Notes: generated by a model from the letters alone, not told the origin. Shown: positions 6,777-15,545, counted from the first letter of the stretch. The stretch is 64,000 bases of DNA from Tyzzerella sp. (GCA_017416155.1 JAFQDE010000007.1:45936-109935), one strand, 5' to 3'. Numbers and translations: made by a program.

Positions 6777-8167
6777 TGCAAGCCTCCTATCTCCCTATAA
6801 CTCACCAATACCACATTTCCTATATTTTGCGCTTTCTCAATACATCCTTTCGTGAATCCATTCTTTGCAAACAGATAGTAATGTTTGTTCGCATAGTGGA
6901 ACAACCGGCTTTTTTCTATCAAGCCTTCTAAGACACCTACGTCTACTTTTTCATTTGTCCACTTGCACTCTCCGAAAAGAGCTGTGTTCTTATCAGCAGT
7001 TCCCATAATATCGATTTCAACTTGCTGTCTAGTCTTAGGATTGGTTCCCCACCACCTGCCGATATCTGTGAAATCAATTGAACATTTATCGGTTAATAAG
7101 AGTGACCATAAATATTGCTTGCATATGTCTTCAAATACGCTCCCCATATAGTCTGATAAGTGAGGTTGGATTCTGTTGTAAGCAAGGTCTGTTGCACCAC
7201 GAGAAATAATAGATGCATTTTCCGGAACGAAACGATACCAGAATCGAAACATATTATCTGCAATAGAATAAATGGTTTTTCGAGTAGACTCTTCGCCGAA
7301 AGGTGTTTCTTTTTTTACAATCCCAAGAGAAATTAAATTTTTAATATACATTGCACATACGCTAGTATCTTCACCGACCTTCGTTGATATTTCTGACATT
7401 TTAGAATATCCGGTAGCGATAGCAGCAATAATAGCATTATAAATAGCCGGCTCACGTACTTCTTGTTTTAATAAGTTCTGTGGTTCTTCATAGATAGAAG
7501 AAGTAGGATTGAGGTATGTGTTTTTTATGTTGTCTTCGATTGATAATTTGTCATTTAACTGTAACAAATATTGAGGTGTTCCACCTACAATACCATAAGC
7601 CAATGCTTTGTCTTCATCGGATAATTGCGTGAAATATTTGCATGCTTCTCGGAATTCAAATGGTTGCACTTTAAACTGAGCCGTTCTGCGACCGTAGAGA
7701 GGTGCTTTGTACGCAAGCACTTGATCTTCCATATACGACATAGAAGAACCACAAAGAATCAGGAATAACTTTGAAGTGTCTTTGTATTTGTCAATTAATA
7801 ATTGCAATGTGGAAGCAAGGCTTTTTGAAGCACGAGCTACATATGGATATTCGTCAATTACCAATACAATTCTTTCTTCTTCAGCAAGTTCAAATACATA
7901 TTCTAATGCAGTTTGGAAAGCATCAAAAGAAGTATTAGCCGGTTTCTTTGTGACATATTCCAAAATGCACTTACTAAAGTTCTCTAAGTTTTGTTTTTCG
8001 TTTGTTTCCACTCCGGTAAAACAAATAGAAGGTTTATCTTTTGTGAATTCGTTAATGATGGCAGTTTTTCCGACACGCCTGCGGCCATATATGACTGCGA
8101 ATTCAAATTTATCTGAAGCATATAGTCTATTTAAATTTCCGAGTTCTTTTTCTCTACCTATAAACAT
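6773..8167 (-). CDS. AAA/ATPase with C-terminal DUF234 nuclease-like domain
   Basis: A 464-residue protein. It starts MFIGREKELGNLNRLY and has a Walker A GRRRVGKT (28-35) and Walker B LVIDEYPYV near residue 105, followed by a winged-helix region (ATGYSKMSEISTKVGEDTS). The C-terminal DUF234 domain, including IDIMGTADKNTALFGECKW, has the D...E-x-K pattern of PD-(D/E)XK nucleases. The family is common in archaea and clostridia and has no firm function; defence or mobile-DNA roles have been suggested for relatives. The start has GGAGG upstream. It is 4 nt overlapped by the PHP gene downstream. Confidence 0.82.
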   Translation of the reverse strand: MFIGREKELGNLNRLYASDKFEFAVIYGRRRVGKTAIINEFTKDKPSICFTGVETNEKQNLENFSKCILEYVTKKPANTSFDAFQTALEYVFELAEEERIVLVIDEYPYVARASKSLASTLQLLIDKYKDTSKLFLILCGSSMSYMEDQVLAYKAPLYGRRTAQFKVQPFEFREACKYFTQLSDEDKALAYGIVGGTPQYLLQLNDKLSIEDNIKNTYLNPTSSIYEEPQNLLKQEVREPAIYNAIIAAIATGYSKMSEISTKVGEDTSVCAMYIKNLISLGIVKKETPFGEESTRKTIYSIADNMFRFWYRFVPENASIISRGATDLAYNRIQPHLSDYMGSVFEDICKQYLWSLLLTDKCSIDFTDIGRWWGTNPKTRQQVEIDIMGTADKNTALFGECKWTNEKVDVGVLEGLIEKSRLFHYANKHYYLFAKNGFTKGCIEKAQNIGNVVLVSYREIGGLQ

Positions 8168-8393
8168 ATAAAGACCTCCAAATTAGTTGTTTATGATTTA
8201 CTTAATTATAATTTACTAAAATGCGAAAGTCAATAGTAAGTGTCTCAAAAGATGGCGTAGTGCAACGTAGCAAAATATCTGCTATAATACTGCATCATAG
8301 TCGGCCAGATTTTTCAATGCTATCAGAATCTAATAAAAAGTCATAAATATTGACAGTCAAAACACCATGTTCAACAAAGAAGAAAAGGCTTCC

Positions 8394-8864
8394 TTACGTT
8401 TCACTCAAAATATAGCAAATCCCTTGATAAGATTTTAAATCAACAGCAAAAAACGTCTGTCCATCCTTATACTCCGCTTCGCATGCTTCAATAACTCCAT
8501 CCTCCGGATTTGCTACTTGCACAGAATAACTCCCGGAAATGATGACTTTTCCAATATATTCTCTGCCTTCCATATTTGCCAAAAAGAGAATTCGCTTATC
8601 GCCATCCACTCTCATATGTGATAAAATAGAGGCAGAAATCGTTTCTCCGTCTACCATTTTCTCTCCCAAGCAAGGATTATCCTGAATCAGTTTCCATGTT
8701 CTTACCAGTGCAGGACACTTCATCACACCCGGTAAACTTCTTTCTTCACTCAAATAAAAATTCTGCTTCCCACAATATTGCGACATACGTAGAGCAAGAA
8801 GAATACGGTATGGCACCACGAGAATATCGGGTGGCACATATGCGAAATAAAAGCGCAAGTTCAC
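8394..8864 (-). pseudogene. Truncated C-terminal fragment, possibly of a glycoside hydrolase
   Basis: This 156-codon open frame resembles the C-terminal beta-sandwich end of a carbohydrate-active enzyme: RILFLANMEGREYIGKVII and YSVQVANPEDG. It has no signal peptide, no catalytic domain and no convincing ribosome binding site. Its apparent start lies inside a long terminator-like hairpin (8847-8894), so the real protein once began further upstream. I read it as a decay remnant; the family assignment is tentative. The 226 bp between it and the DUF234 gene hold nothing I recognise beyond AT-rich sequence. Confidence 0.4.
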
Positions 8865-8894
8865 GCTTAGTTTAACGTGAATTTGTGCTTTTAT
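8847..8894. terminator. Long hairpin between two gene remnants
   Basis: Left arm 8847-8865 and right arm 8876-8894 give a 19-bp stem with two G-U pairs and A- and T-rich flanks. It would terminate in either direction. It sits between the two carbohydrate-enzyme fragments and cuts into the start of the left one. Confidence 0.65.
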
Positions 8895-8917
8895 TATGAT
8901 GTATTACTACAAAGTTC

Positions 8918-9103
8918 TTATGATTGAGGCGCAGTTAATTTAATATTGTCTATATAAATGGTAGTATTAGGGGTTGCTAACTCCCGGCCGCCATTATCGA
9001 AGTTAAAGAATATACTATGACTGCCAGTCACACCTTCCTGCAATGTATGATACTTAATTCCAATATCACGATAACCAAAAGGAAATATAGTTAGCTTGTC
9101 CAT
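8918..9103 (-). pseudogene. Fragment of a jelly-roll carbohydrate-binding domain
   Basis: These 61 codons end in GSHSIFFNFDNGG...NTTIYIDNIKLTAP, the last strands of a beta-jelly-roll carbohydrate-binding module. Two stop codons (TAA TGA) lie immediately upstream in frame, and no catalytic domain remains. Together with the 8394-8864 fragment it suggests a lost extracellular glycosidase or adhesin gene. A real short protein cannot be excluded but is unlikely. Confidence 0.4.
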
Positions 9104-9122
9104 TCATTAGGGAGTAAATCAT

Positions 9123-9141
9123 GAAGGGCACTCTGCCCTTC
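9123..9141 (-). terminator. GGGCA-type hairpin after the Rpn gene
   Basis: GAAGGGCA (9123-9130) pairs with TGCCCTTC (9134-9141) around a 3-nt loop, 17 bp past the Rpn stop. The T-run is weak. It resembles the hairpins at 3964, 6037 and 10366. Confidence 0.55.
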
Positions 9142-9158
9142 TTTCATTACCGTTCACG

Positions 9159-10151
9159 TTAAAAAACCGGTGCGTATTTCTGAAGCATTTCCTCATAGAA
9201 CGCCTTATCTGTGGTTAATCTAGGAATATTCTCTAATTCCCCATTGGCTGTCATAGATTGTATCAATGCCATAATCTTAGCTTCCGCGCGTTTTTCTCCG
9301 CGTTTTTCCCCGCGTTTTTCCCCGCGCTTTTCCCCGCGTCTCTCCGCGCTTTTTTCCATATCATCAAAAGCTTTACACATATTATAACCACCTTTCTCAT
9401 TTTTGCTTGTTTCTTTTAGTTCTAAAAATTGCTCTGAATGTGTCAATGCACCAATTGCCTCATATGTATCTTCACTGACATTTTTAAATGCATATGCATT
9501 TTCTTTCCTATAAGCCTGCATCTCGCTTTCGCTTCCTTGGCGTTGCAAAACACCAAAAAGTAATCTTGCATCCGTCTGCAACTTCTCGCTATCCTTGAAT
9601 CGTCTCATGTCCACCACATGTATTGGATAATCTGCCACTACCCGTCGCATTTCCTCGGGCAAATCATTCAAGTCTAAAATATCAGATAATCTAGTTGGCC
9701 CTATCCAAGGCTCTTCCCCACTATAAATAACTAACGTACATATAGGTAGCAACTTATCCGTTCTAGAAAATCCAGAGATAAATTCCGCACCAGACAAATC
9801 TCTCTCTTTCCTATGTTTTGCTTTCAGTTTTCTTAACTGTTTATCATATCCAAGGTAATCATATCCCATAACCTTTAACGGCATAGCATAATGTATGTCG
9901 CTCTGATTTTCAATCCCTAGAATCATAAAGTTCACTTTGTCAGTTGCCTTCTTGACAACATCTCGATATTTCTGAACTCCTTTTTTCTGCCTGTTTTTTT
10001 CTCCTACCATGGTGCTTTCACACCCATCTATTTCTTCCAACTGATCGGCCAATATTAGTTTCTTTGCCTGAAATAACGCTACATTCACGATATCGGCAAA
10101 TCGCTCATTGTCTGACCAATATGTGTTCATAACTACATTTTTCTCTTGCAC
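9159..10151 (-). CDS. Rpn-family recombination-promoting nuclease-like protein
   Basis: A 330-residue protein of the Rpn/PD-(D/E)XK transposase-like family. Visible features are the early NTYWSDNERFADIVNVALF block, the core strand VNFMILGIENQSDIHYAMPLKVMGYDYLGY containing the E-x-Q catalytic pattern, and LPICTLVIYSGEEPW. Near the C-terminus is a basic RGEK tetrapeptide repeated four times. The GTG at 10151 is chosen because AGGAGGGG lies about 6-7 nt upstream; the frame opens 15 codons earlier without a site. Rpn proteins cut DNA and raise RecA-independent recombination in E. coli; clostridia carry many copies, often with such basic tails. A hairpin follows it. Confidence 0.8.
   Translation of the reverse strand: MQEKNVVMNTYWSDNERFADIVNVALFQAKKLILADQLEEIDGCESTMVGEKNRQKKGVQKYRDVVKKATDKVNFMILGIENQSDIHYAMPLKVMGYDYLGYDKQLRKLKAKHRKERDLSGAEFISGFSRTDKLLPICTLVIYSGEEPWIGPTRLSDILDLNDLPEEMRRVVADYPIHVVDMRRFKDSEKLQTDARLLFGVLQRQGSESEMQAYRKENAYAFKNVSEDTYEAIGALTHSEQFLELKETSKNEKGGYNMCKAFDDMEKSAERRGEKRGEKRGEKRGEKRAEAKIMALIQSMTANGELENIPRLTTDKAFYEEMLQKYAPVF
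9291..9338 (-). repeat. In-frame 12-bp tandem repeat inside the Rpn gene
   Basis: Four consecutive 12-bp units (CGCGGGGAAAAR type, 9338 to 9291) encode RGEK each time; the last unit has one base change. Because 12 is a multiple of three, gain or loss of units keeps the frame. The GC-rich units contrast with the AT-rich surroundings. Confidence 0.9.
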
Positions 10152-10365
10152 CGTTTCCCCTCCTATAGATTTTTTATCTACAGAAAGTTTAAACAATGTT
10201 TCCCAATTAGAAAAAAAGATGTGATGATCTGTAGATATGCTTAAAATAATTTGAATAATTTATCGAGATGTCATAGATTCGAAATATGATTTTCCTGACT
10301 ATTGTATTGTATCATAAACAAGACGTTCATGCAAATATTTTTTAGTAAGTTGTTTTTTAGTAAGA

Positions 10366-10388
10366 AGAAGGGCATCTACTGCCCTTCT
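10366..10388 (-). terminator. Terminator after the GH18 gene
   Basis: AGAAGGGCA (10366-10374) pairs with TGCCCTTCT (10380-10388) around a 5-nt loop, ending 6 bp past the GH18 stop. Leftward it continues TCTTACTAAAAAAC. Confidence 0.65.
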
Positions 10389-10394
10389 CCCTAA

Positions 10395-12206
10395 TTAATT
10401 CACATATTTTAAAATCAATTCCCATGCACTGGATGACTCGAATCCCAATCTCCAACTCGCCACTCCGGCAAGCTTATATTTTTTCATGAGCTTCAGTTTT
10501 GCTTCCAATGCCTCTTCATCCTCAAGCCATACTTTGTAAGTTGCACCGTCCGCCTCCCACTCAGCATAGTTCTGACCGGTAGTCTCATCGACAACAATCT
10601 GCGCACCTGCATTGTTAATAGCCACATGGATTTTGCTCATACCGTAAGTCTGACTGGTTACATTATAAGGATATTCTGCTGCATCGGTCCCTTCCTGCTC
10701 TGCAAGTTCTTCCTCTGTCTTTTCAACTTCTTTCCACAATCTTGTGTAGAACGGAATTGCATTGATTAACTTCTCTGCCGGCACATCCTTCAGCGCCTCT
10801 TTAATTCCATTCTCCACGAATGCCAGAGAAGCAACCGGACCACTCTCAGGAGAACCTTTATGATGCTCATCATATCCCATGATGATAACATAGTCCACAA
10901 CTTCACCCTGTTCCTTCAGGTCGTACTGTGTACTGTAATACGATGGAACCGGATTTGCCACTGACAGAACAATCTCATTTTGCCTGCATTTTAAGGACAG
11001 TTCCCTTAAGAATTGCAGATAATGTTCCCCACATTCCTTGGAAACGTTTTCAAAGTCAACATTAATTCCGTCGATATCGTGCTTCAAGGCTGCGGATATC
11101 AGTTGGTTCACCAGATTCTCACGGTTGGAGGTCTTGCTGAGAAGCTTCAGTGTCTCCTCCTTCGAACCAATTCCTCCGTCAAAATCTTTCACCAGCGCCC
11201 ATACCTCAATGTCGGACTGGTGTGCATAGTTCACATACTGCGAACTCGCAAAAGAACGAATGTCTCCGGACGTGTTTTTTACTGCAAACCATGTTGGAGA
11301 TATAGTCGTAAGTCCCTTGGTATTGGCAATTGTCTCTAAAACTGTATTATTGGCCGAGCTGCTTCCTACCACATGCCAAGCCAGATTAATTGTGTAGTCT
11401 TTCGAAATGTTTGAATACTTCTGTTCCTTGAACTCTCTGGAGATTGTAATTTTCTTTTGATTCTTCAGGCAGTTGGACTTGATGTAACCAACATAACCGT
11501 CTTCGGTACGAATCTTCTTCCACCTTCCGTCTTCGGAGATGATTGTCACCTCTTTCCTCTTCGAGGTATCAGTTATGATTGCGCTCTTTACATTGGCCTC
11601 TTCGCGAAGCTGTGTTTTTTTCTTCACAGTTGCCACTGTAGTCTCACCCCAATCACTTACGATCATCACTCTGTCAGGTTCTTCATACAGTTCAAATGAA
11701 ATGTTCGTGTATTCCTGTACGAAATCCAAAGCGATGTATGCTTCATTCCCTTCTATCTTGAGAATGACATAGTCTTTACTCTTTGTTTCCTTCTGAAGTG
11801 TATAATCTTTGCTGCCCACATCCACGCGAACCGTTCCCGTTGATAATGTATAGAGCAATATGTTTTCATTTACATCCAAGTAGAAACGTTTGTTTAAATA
11901 ATCACGTACAACAGCATATTCTACATAAGGTTTACCGTCATAGAGCATTCCCTTCGCTCCGACTACTTCATTGTCAATTGTAATAGCCAGTTGATTTTCT
12001 TTTTTTATTCCATAATATTTATCAACATTTACCACATCCTTGGACGGTCCGAATTTCTTAATCAAAAATGCGCCACCAATGACACTCGCTATTAAAACAA
12101 TAAAAATAGTAGCTTTAATCGTAAGGTCCTGTCTTCTCTTTCTCTTTATATATGCTCTCCTGCTGTTTCTGCTCTGCTGCGTTCTTGGTCTGATTCTTTG
12201 TTCCAT
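10395..12206 (-). CDS. Membrane-anchored GH18 glycoside hydrolase with SH3 domain (SleL/YdhD-like)
   Basis: A 603-residue protein. A basic N-terminus is followed by one membrane segment (about residues 32-50, IKATIFIVLIASVIGGAFLI). Next come a copper-amine-oxidase-N-like domain, a bacterial SH3 domain (about 195-255, QLREEAN...GYVGYIKSNCL), and a GH18 chitinase-type barrel with the catalytic motif DGINVDFEN near residues 377-385. Relatives act as N-acetylglucosaminidases on peptidoglycan or spore cortex. The start is the ATG at 12206 with AGGAGG 6 nt upstream; an upstream in-frame Met has no site. It is monocistronic. Confidence 0.85.
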   Translation of the reverse strand: MEQRIRPRTQQSRNSRRAYIKRKRRQDLTIKATIFIVLIASVIGGAFLIKKFGPSKDVVNVDKYYGIKKENQLAITIDNEVVGAKGMLYDGKPYVEYAVVRDYLNKRFYLDVNENILLYTLSTGTVRVDVGSKDYTLQKETKSKDYVILKIEGNEAYIALDFVQEYTNISFELYEEPDRVMIVSDWGETTVATVKKKTQLREEANVKSAIITDTSKRKEVTIISEDGRWKKIRTEDGYVGYIKSNCLKNQKKITISREFKEQKYSNISKDYTINLAWHVVGSSSANNTVLETIANTKGLTTISPTWFAVKNTSGDIRSFASSQYVNYAHQSDIEVWALVKDFDGGIGSKEETLKLLSKTSNRENLVNQLISAALKHDIDGINVDFENVSKECGEHYLQFLRELSLKCRQNEIVLSVANPVPSYYSTQYDLKEQGEVVDYVIIMGYDEHHKGSPESGPVASLAFVENGIKEALKDVPAEKLINAIPFYTRLWKEVEKTEEELAEQEGTDAAEYPYNVTSQTYGMSKIHVAINNAGAQIVVDETTGQNYAEWEADGATYKVWLEDEEALEAKLKLMKKYKLAGVASWRLGFESSSAWELILKYVN

Positions 12207-12327
12207 ATCACACCTCCTACTCGAATCTATTATAACAACATTTTTCGCATGCGTCATTAACTATTTCGACAAATTTCTCATTTAAGAAAATTTAAATCAT
12301 CTCGATAGAGGGGTATCTTTCGATAAA

Positions 12328-12540
12328 TCAACTTTCCAATATATTATGAAATGTTACTTCACGCACATGTCCTTTGTCGTCCCATACATAATCTCGCATG
12401 TATGCCGTTTCTTCTCGCACCATATGTGCCGTCACAATTTGCATTGGACTTGCAGGGTAGTTATTCAGTCTCATACTTACTCCGGAATGTTCATATTTTT
12501 CGAGTTCTGTATACAGTTGCTTATAAGTTTCGTTTTTCAT
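12328..12540 (-). CDS. Small conserved-looking hypothetical protein
   Basis: A 70-residue soluble protein (MKNETYKQLYTELEKYEHSG...VREVTFHNILES). GGGAGGG 6 nt before the ATG at 12540 fixes the start and supports translation. It has an amphipathic N-terminal helix and a beta-rich end. I recognise no domain and propose no function. Confidence 0.6.
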   Translation of the reverse strand: MKNETYKQLYTELEKYEHSGVSMRLNNYPASPMQIVTAHMVREETAYMRDYVWDDKGHVREVTFHNILES

Positions 12541-12890
12541 ATTTTTCCCTCCCAATGAATATGGTAGCTATGGCATAGATAACTTGATTCCTATATAAAG
12601 GTGTCGACTGTGATATATTATTGATAATATTGGTAAGCTACCGCCGCTAACAAGAAGATAGGATTTGTTTTTCAATTTAATTTGGATTTCTTGATTGAAA
12701 CAATCATATTGAAATGTTACATGAATATATAAATGAAAATCTATTGAACTTACATTGAGAATAGAAATTTTCGTTCAGATAATACGTCCCTCCTTACATA
12801 AAATACACAGCCACCAGACATACTATCTTCTTGTAATAAGATTATACGCATAGAAGAAGGTTCTTTGCAAGTTGTATTTTGTGAATATAT
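12541..12890. other. Gene-poor AT-rich spacer
   Basis: No open frame with a ribosome binding site and no strong hairpin was found here. It leads into the DnaA-box cluster at 12891. Confidence 0.4.
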
Positions 12891-12975
12891 TTATCCACAT
12901 GTTATGCCCCGTAAAATAAAGGATTTCAAAAGTTTTCCACATATTATGCACATGTTTTCCACACAGTTATTCACA
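12891..12975 (+). promoter_or_regulatory. DnaA-box cluster upstream of mecA
   Basis: Four DnaA-box-like 9-mers in the same orientation lie within 85 bp: TTATCCACA (12891-12899, perfect consensus), TTTTCCACA (12933-12941), TTTTCCACA (12955-12963) and TTATTCACA (12967-12975). The cluster precedes the mecA promoter and lies about 40 kb from dnaA. It may bind DnaA as a regulator or titration site. Confidence 0.6.
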
Positions 12976-13003
12976 TACTGTCGATAAGTTTATAGAAATT
13001 TTC

Positions 13004-13032
13004 TTTACATATTTTATGTTTTTGTTTATACT
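13004..13032 (+). promoter_or_regulatory. mecA promoter
   Basis: TTTACA (13004-13009) and TATACT (13027-13032) are separated by 17 nt, 26 bp upstream of the mecA start and just downstream of the DnaA-box cluster. Confidence 0.6.
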
Positions 13033-13058
13033 AATACAACAGGAAGGAAGTGATGGAT

Positions 13059-13793
13059 ATGAAGATTGAAAAACTGAATGACAATCAGATACGTTGCACT
13101 TTAACACACGCAGACTTAACTGACAGACAAATTAAAATCAGTGAATTGGTTTGCGGAGGCGAAAAAGCAAAATCACTTTTCCATGATATGATGCAGAGAG
13201 CTCACTCCGAATTTGGTTTTGAAGCGGAGGATACCCCGCTTATGATTGAAGCAGTACCTGCATCTTCAGATTCTATCGTACTCATCATAACAAAATGCGA
13301 TGATCCGGAGGAACTAGAGAATAGATTCTCAAGATTCGGAGCATCCATGCATGATTTAGAGAATAGAAAACACCATGTACTAGATAAATTAGAAGGCGCA
13401 GATGAGATTCTTGACTTACTAAACAAGGTTAAGGACGCTGTTTCAGAGACAGCCAAACAGGTTGCCTCGAAAAAAGAAATAAAAGAGGATGTAAAGGGTC
13501 CTAAGATTCGCCTTTTCTCTTTTTCAACGTTAGACTGTGTGATTCAGGCAAGTCGCCTACTCAAAAACATGTATCACGGTGCGAATACTTTATATAAGGA
13601 TACACCAAATGATATCTATGTATTAGCATTAGCACAGTCTGAGCATTCTCTCGCAGAGTTTAACAAAGTCTGCAATATGTTATCTGAGTATGGTTGCGTG
13701 GAAAAGGCTTCACCGGCAGTTTTGGCATATCTGGAAGAACACTGTGAAGTGATTGTAAATGAGAATGCCGTGCAACAACTTTGTACAATCTAA
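13059..13793 (+). CDS. mecA: MecA-family adaptor protein for ClpC proteolysis
   Basis: A 244-residue acidic adaptor. The N-terminus MKIEKLNDNQIRCTLTHADL is the substrate-binding domain start of MecA/YpbH proteins. A charged linker (about residues 110-150) precedes the C-terminal ClpC-binding domain (KIRLFSFSTLDCVIQASRLL to the end). MecA delivers unfolded or regulatory proteins to ClpCP. The ATG at 13059 is chosen because AGGAAGGAAG ends 8 nt before it; the frame also contains a GTG at 13050 and an ATG at 13053 that sit too close. The gene is monocistronic. Confidence 0.85.
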   Translation: MKIEKLNDNQIRCTLTHADLTDRQIKISELVCGGEKAKSLFHDMMQRAHSEFGFEAEDTPLMIEAVPASSDSIVLIITKCDDPEELENRFSRFGASMHDLENRKHHVLDKLEGADEILDLLNKVKDAVSETAKQVASKKEIKEDVKGPKIRLFSFSTLDCVIQASRLLKNMYHGANTLYKDTPNDIYVLALAQSEHSLAEFNKVCNMLSEYGCVEKASPAVLAYLEEHCEVIVNENAVQQLCTI

Positions 13794-13804
13794 TTATTTT
13801 AACC

Positions 13805-13844
13805 AAAAAAGTCGAAAGCATCGCAATGTGCTTTCGACTTTTTT
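13805..13844. terminator. Bidirectional terminator between mecA and the DUF1858 gene
   Basis: GTCGAAAGCA (13811-13820) pairs with TGCTTTCGAC (13829-13838) around an 8-nt loop, with six As before and six Ts after. It serves both convergent genes. Confidence 0.9.
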
Positions 13845-13857
13845 ACTTATTCATGTT

Positions 13858-14052
13858 TTATGCATTCAAAAATGCATTGATCTTCTCTACTAATAAATCT
13901 GCATCCAAACCATGTACCATTGCAGCGTCTGCCAAAGACTCCGCTTGTGCTGATGGACATCCAAGACAGTGCATTCCAACTTCCATTAAAATCGGTGCTA
14001 CATTTGGATATGTCATAAGAAGTTCACCAATTGTCATTTCTTTTGTTACCAT
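13858..14052 (-). CDS. DUF1858 / hybrid-cluster-associated disulfide domain protein
   Basis: A 64-residue single-domain protein with the DUF1858 pattern: [21 protein letters not shown] followed by the redox pair HCLGC. Members are small thiol-disulfide or cluster-associated proteins, often found near hybrid cluster proteins in anaerobes. None is next to it here. AGGAGTT lies upstream of the ATG at 14052. It is monocistronic. Confidence 0.8.
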   Translation of the reverse strand: MVTKEMTIGELLMTYPNVAPILMEVGMHCLGCPSAQAESLADAAMVHGLDADLLVEKINAFLNA

Positions 14053-14286
14053 GCTTAACTCCTCCTGTTTTCTTTTTCACTCCCCTATTATAATACGGTT
14101 TGTCCAAATGCGCAATCTTTTATCTGTAAATGTGTTCTAACATATTTTATCTGAATTTTCTGAATTGTTTTTCCTTTTTTTTCTATATTTTGATTTCTCA
14201 AAAGTCAATATTTTTTACAAATTTTTTCGACAAAAAATGATTTTTATTATTTCTTCACAAAACGTCTGTTCTTTTTTTGCAAAAAG

Positions 14287-14383
14287 TAATCCACACTTTC
14301 ACCCATTTTTTTTGTGGATAATGTGGATAACTTTGTGGAAAAGTCGATTTTATCACGTTCTTTCTAAAAAAAAGTGTGGATAA
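14287..14383. promoter_or_regulatory. Second DnaA-box cluster far from oriC
   Basis: Within 97 bp there are three perfect TGTGGATAA boxes (14313-14321, 14322-14330 abutting, 14375-14383), one TGTGGAAAA (14334-14342), and on the opposite strand TAATCCACA (14287-14295). It lies between DUF1858 and the NlpC/P60 terminator in a 411-bp gene-free gap (14053-14463) with an AT-rich, T-tract-rich core. Confidence 0.65.
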
Positions 14384-14411
14384 CTTTGATTTTAGTATTC
14401 TACAAATTTCT

Positions 14412-14447
14412 ACAAAAAAAAAGATATTTGTACAATTTGTACAAATA
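14412..14447 (-). terminator. Terminator of the NlpC/P60 gene
   Basis: TATTTGTAC (14425-14433) pairs with GTACAAATA (14439-14447) around a 5-nt loop. Reading leftward the stem is followed by a run of nine Ts. Confidence 0.8.
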
Positions 14448-14463
14448 CCCATTTTTTCAGCTA

Positions 14464-15447
14464 CTAGAAAATTCTTCTGACTGTGATAACCTTTCTGGCA
14501 TATAAATCTGACATTCCAATGCCTTTTCTTTCATTGATTGCATTCACTATCTGACCATTTCCGGCATAAATACCAACATGTCCCGAAAAGCATACAATGT
14601 CTCCCGGTTGAATATCTTGAAGACTTACTTTGTGTCCTACGCGTCTCATTGAATACGAAGAATGAGGCAGACTAACACCAAAATGTTTGTATACACTCAT
14701 TACAAATCCGGAACAATCTGTTCCTCTTGTAAGACTTGTACCTCCATATACATATGGATTTCCGATAAATCTTTTTGCATAGTTGACAACCTCTACACCT
14801 TTTCGACGGCTTGCTTCTTTTTGCGCCGCAATTCTCGCCTGCTCAGCTGCCACTCTTGCAGCCTCTTCTGCCGCAAGTCTTGCTGCTTCCTCCTCTACAG
14901 TCTCACCCACAGAAAATGCTTCTTCAATCTCTTCTTTTGTCAATGTCAAAATATCCGTCTCAGGATATACTTCTGTCAAAATCGCTTTTACATGAGCAAC
15001 AGCATCTTTTCCTGTAATAAGATGCTCTGTCTGCACATATCCAACCACATTACCTGTTTCAATCTTACACCATGCCTCTTTTCTCTCTGTAATCTTGACA
15101 ACCGAATCACGATACACCTTACCTACTGATGCACTGCCCTCAACTGTAGACTCCATTACAAGTGCTGCGTCCTCTGCAACCATTACAAAAGAGTTACCTT
15201 TCACCATTTCATTAAACTTGATTTCTTCAGGCGTTTCTATCTTAAGAGTTTTTTGTGTGTTTTCTTGTTTTTGAATTTCCGCGATTGCATTTACTAAACC
15301 TACAGAATCAATCTCACCTTTTTTCACAGTATCAGTAATACCTGCGATAATCGGTTTTTCTGTAGCAACAATCTGCTGAGCCGGAATTAAGGTAGCGCAT
15401 GCAAAAGCCGTTATCACAATTCCTTTTCTGACAAACTTGAAATTCAT
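14464..15447 (-). CDS. Secreted SH3 - NlpC/P60 peptidoglycan endopeptidase
   Basis: A 327-residue exported wall hydrolase. It has a signal peptide at about 1-27 (GIVITAFACATLIPAQQIVA), an SH3_3 domain at about 80-145 (AALVMESTVEGSASVGKVYR to GYVQTEHL), an Ala/Glu-rich coiled coil (about 185-220), and a C-terminal NlpC/P60 domain. The catalytic Cys lies in GTDCSGFV (near residue 244), with the His in CFSGHVGIYAG. It probably cleaves D-Glu to diamino-acid bonds in stem peptides. It is a monocistronic unit with its own terminator. Confidence 0.9.
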   Translation of the reverse strand: MNFKFVRKGIVITAFACATLIPAQQIVATEKPIIAGITDTVKKGEIDSVGLVNAIAEIQKQENTQKTLKIETPEEIKFNEMVKGNSFVMVAEDAALVMESTVEGSASVGKVYRDSVVKITERKEAWCKIETGNVVGYVQTEHLITGKDAVAHVKAILTEVYPETDILTLTKEEIEEAFSVGETVEEEAARLAAEEAARVAAEQARIAAQKEASRRKGVEVVNYAKRFIGNPYVYGGTSLTRGTDCSGFVMSVYKHFGVSLPHSSYSMRRVGHKVSLQDIQPGDIVCFSGHVGIYAGNGQIVNAINERKGIGMSDLYARKVITVRRIF

Positions 15448-15519
15448 AAAAACCTCCGTTACATTTGTTTTTCAAATTGTTACATAATTGTTACATTTGT
15501 TACAAAGGTCATTATAACA

Positions 15520-15545
15520 AAGGGTTGACTTCTCTGTCAACCCTT
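15520..15545 (-). terminator. Terminator of mltG
   Basis: AAGGGTTGAC (15520-15529) pairs with GTCAACCCTT (15536-15545) around a 6-nt loop, 15 bp past the mltG stop. Confidence 0.75.
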
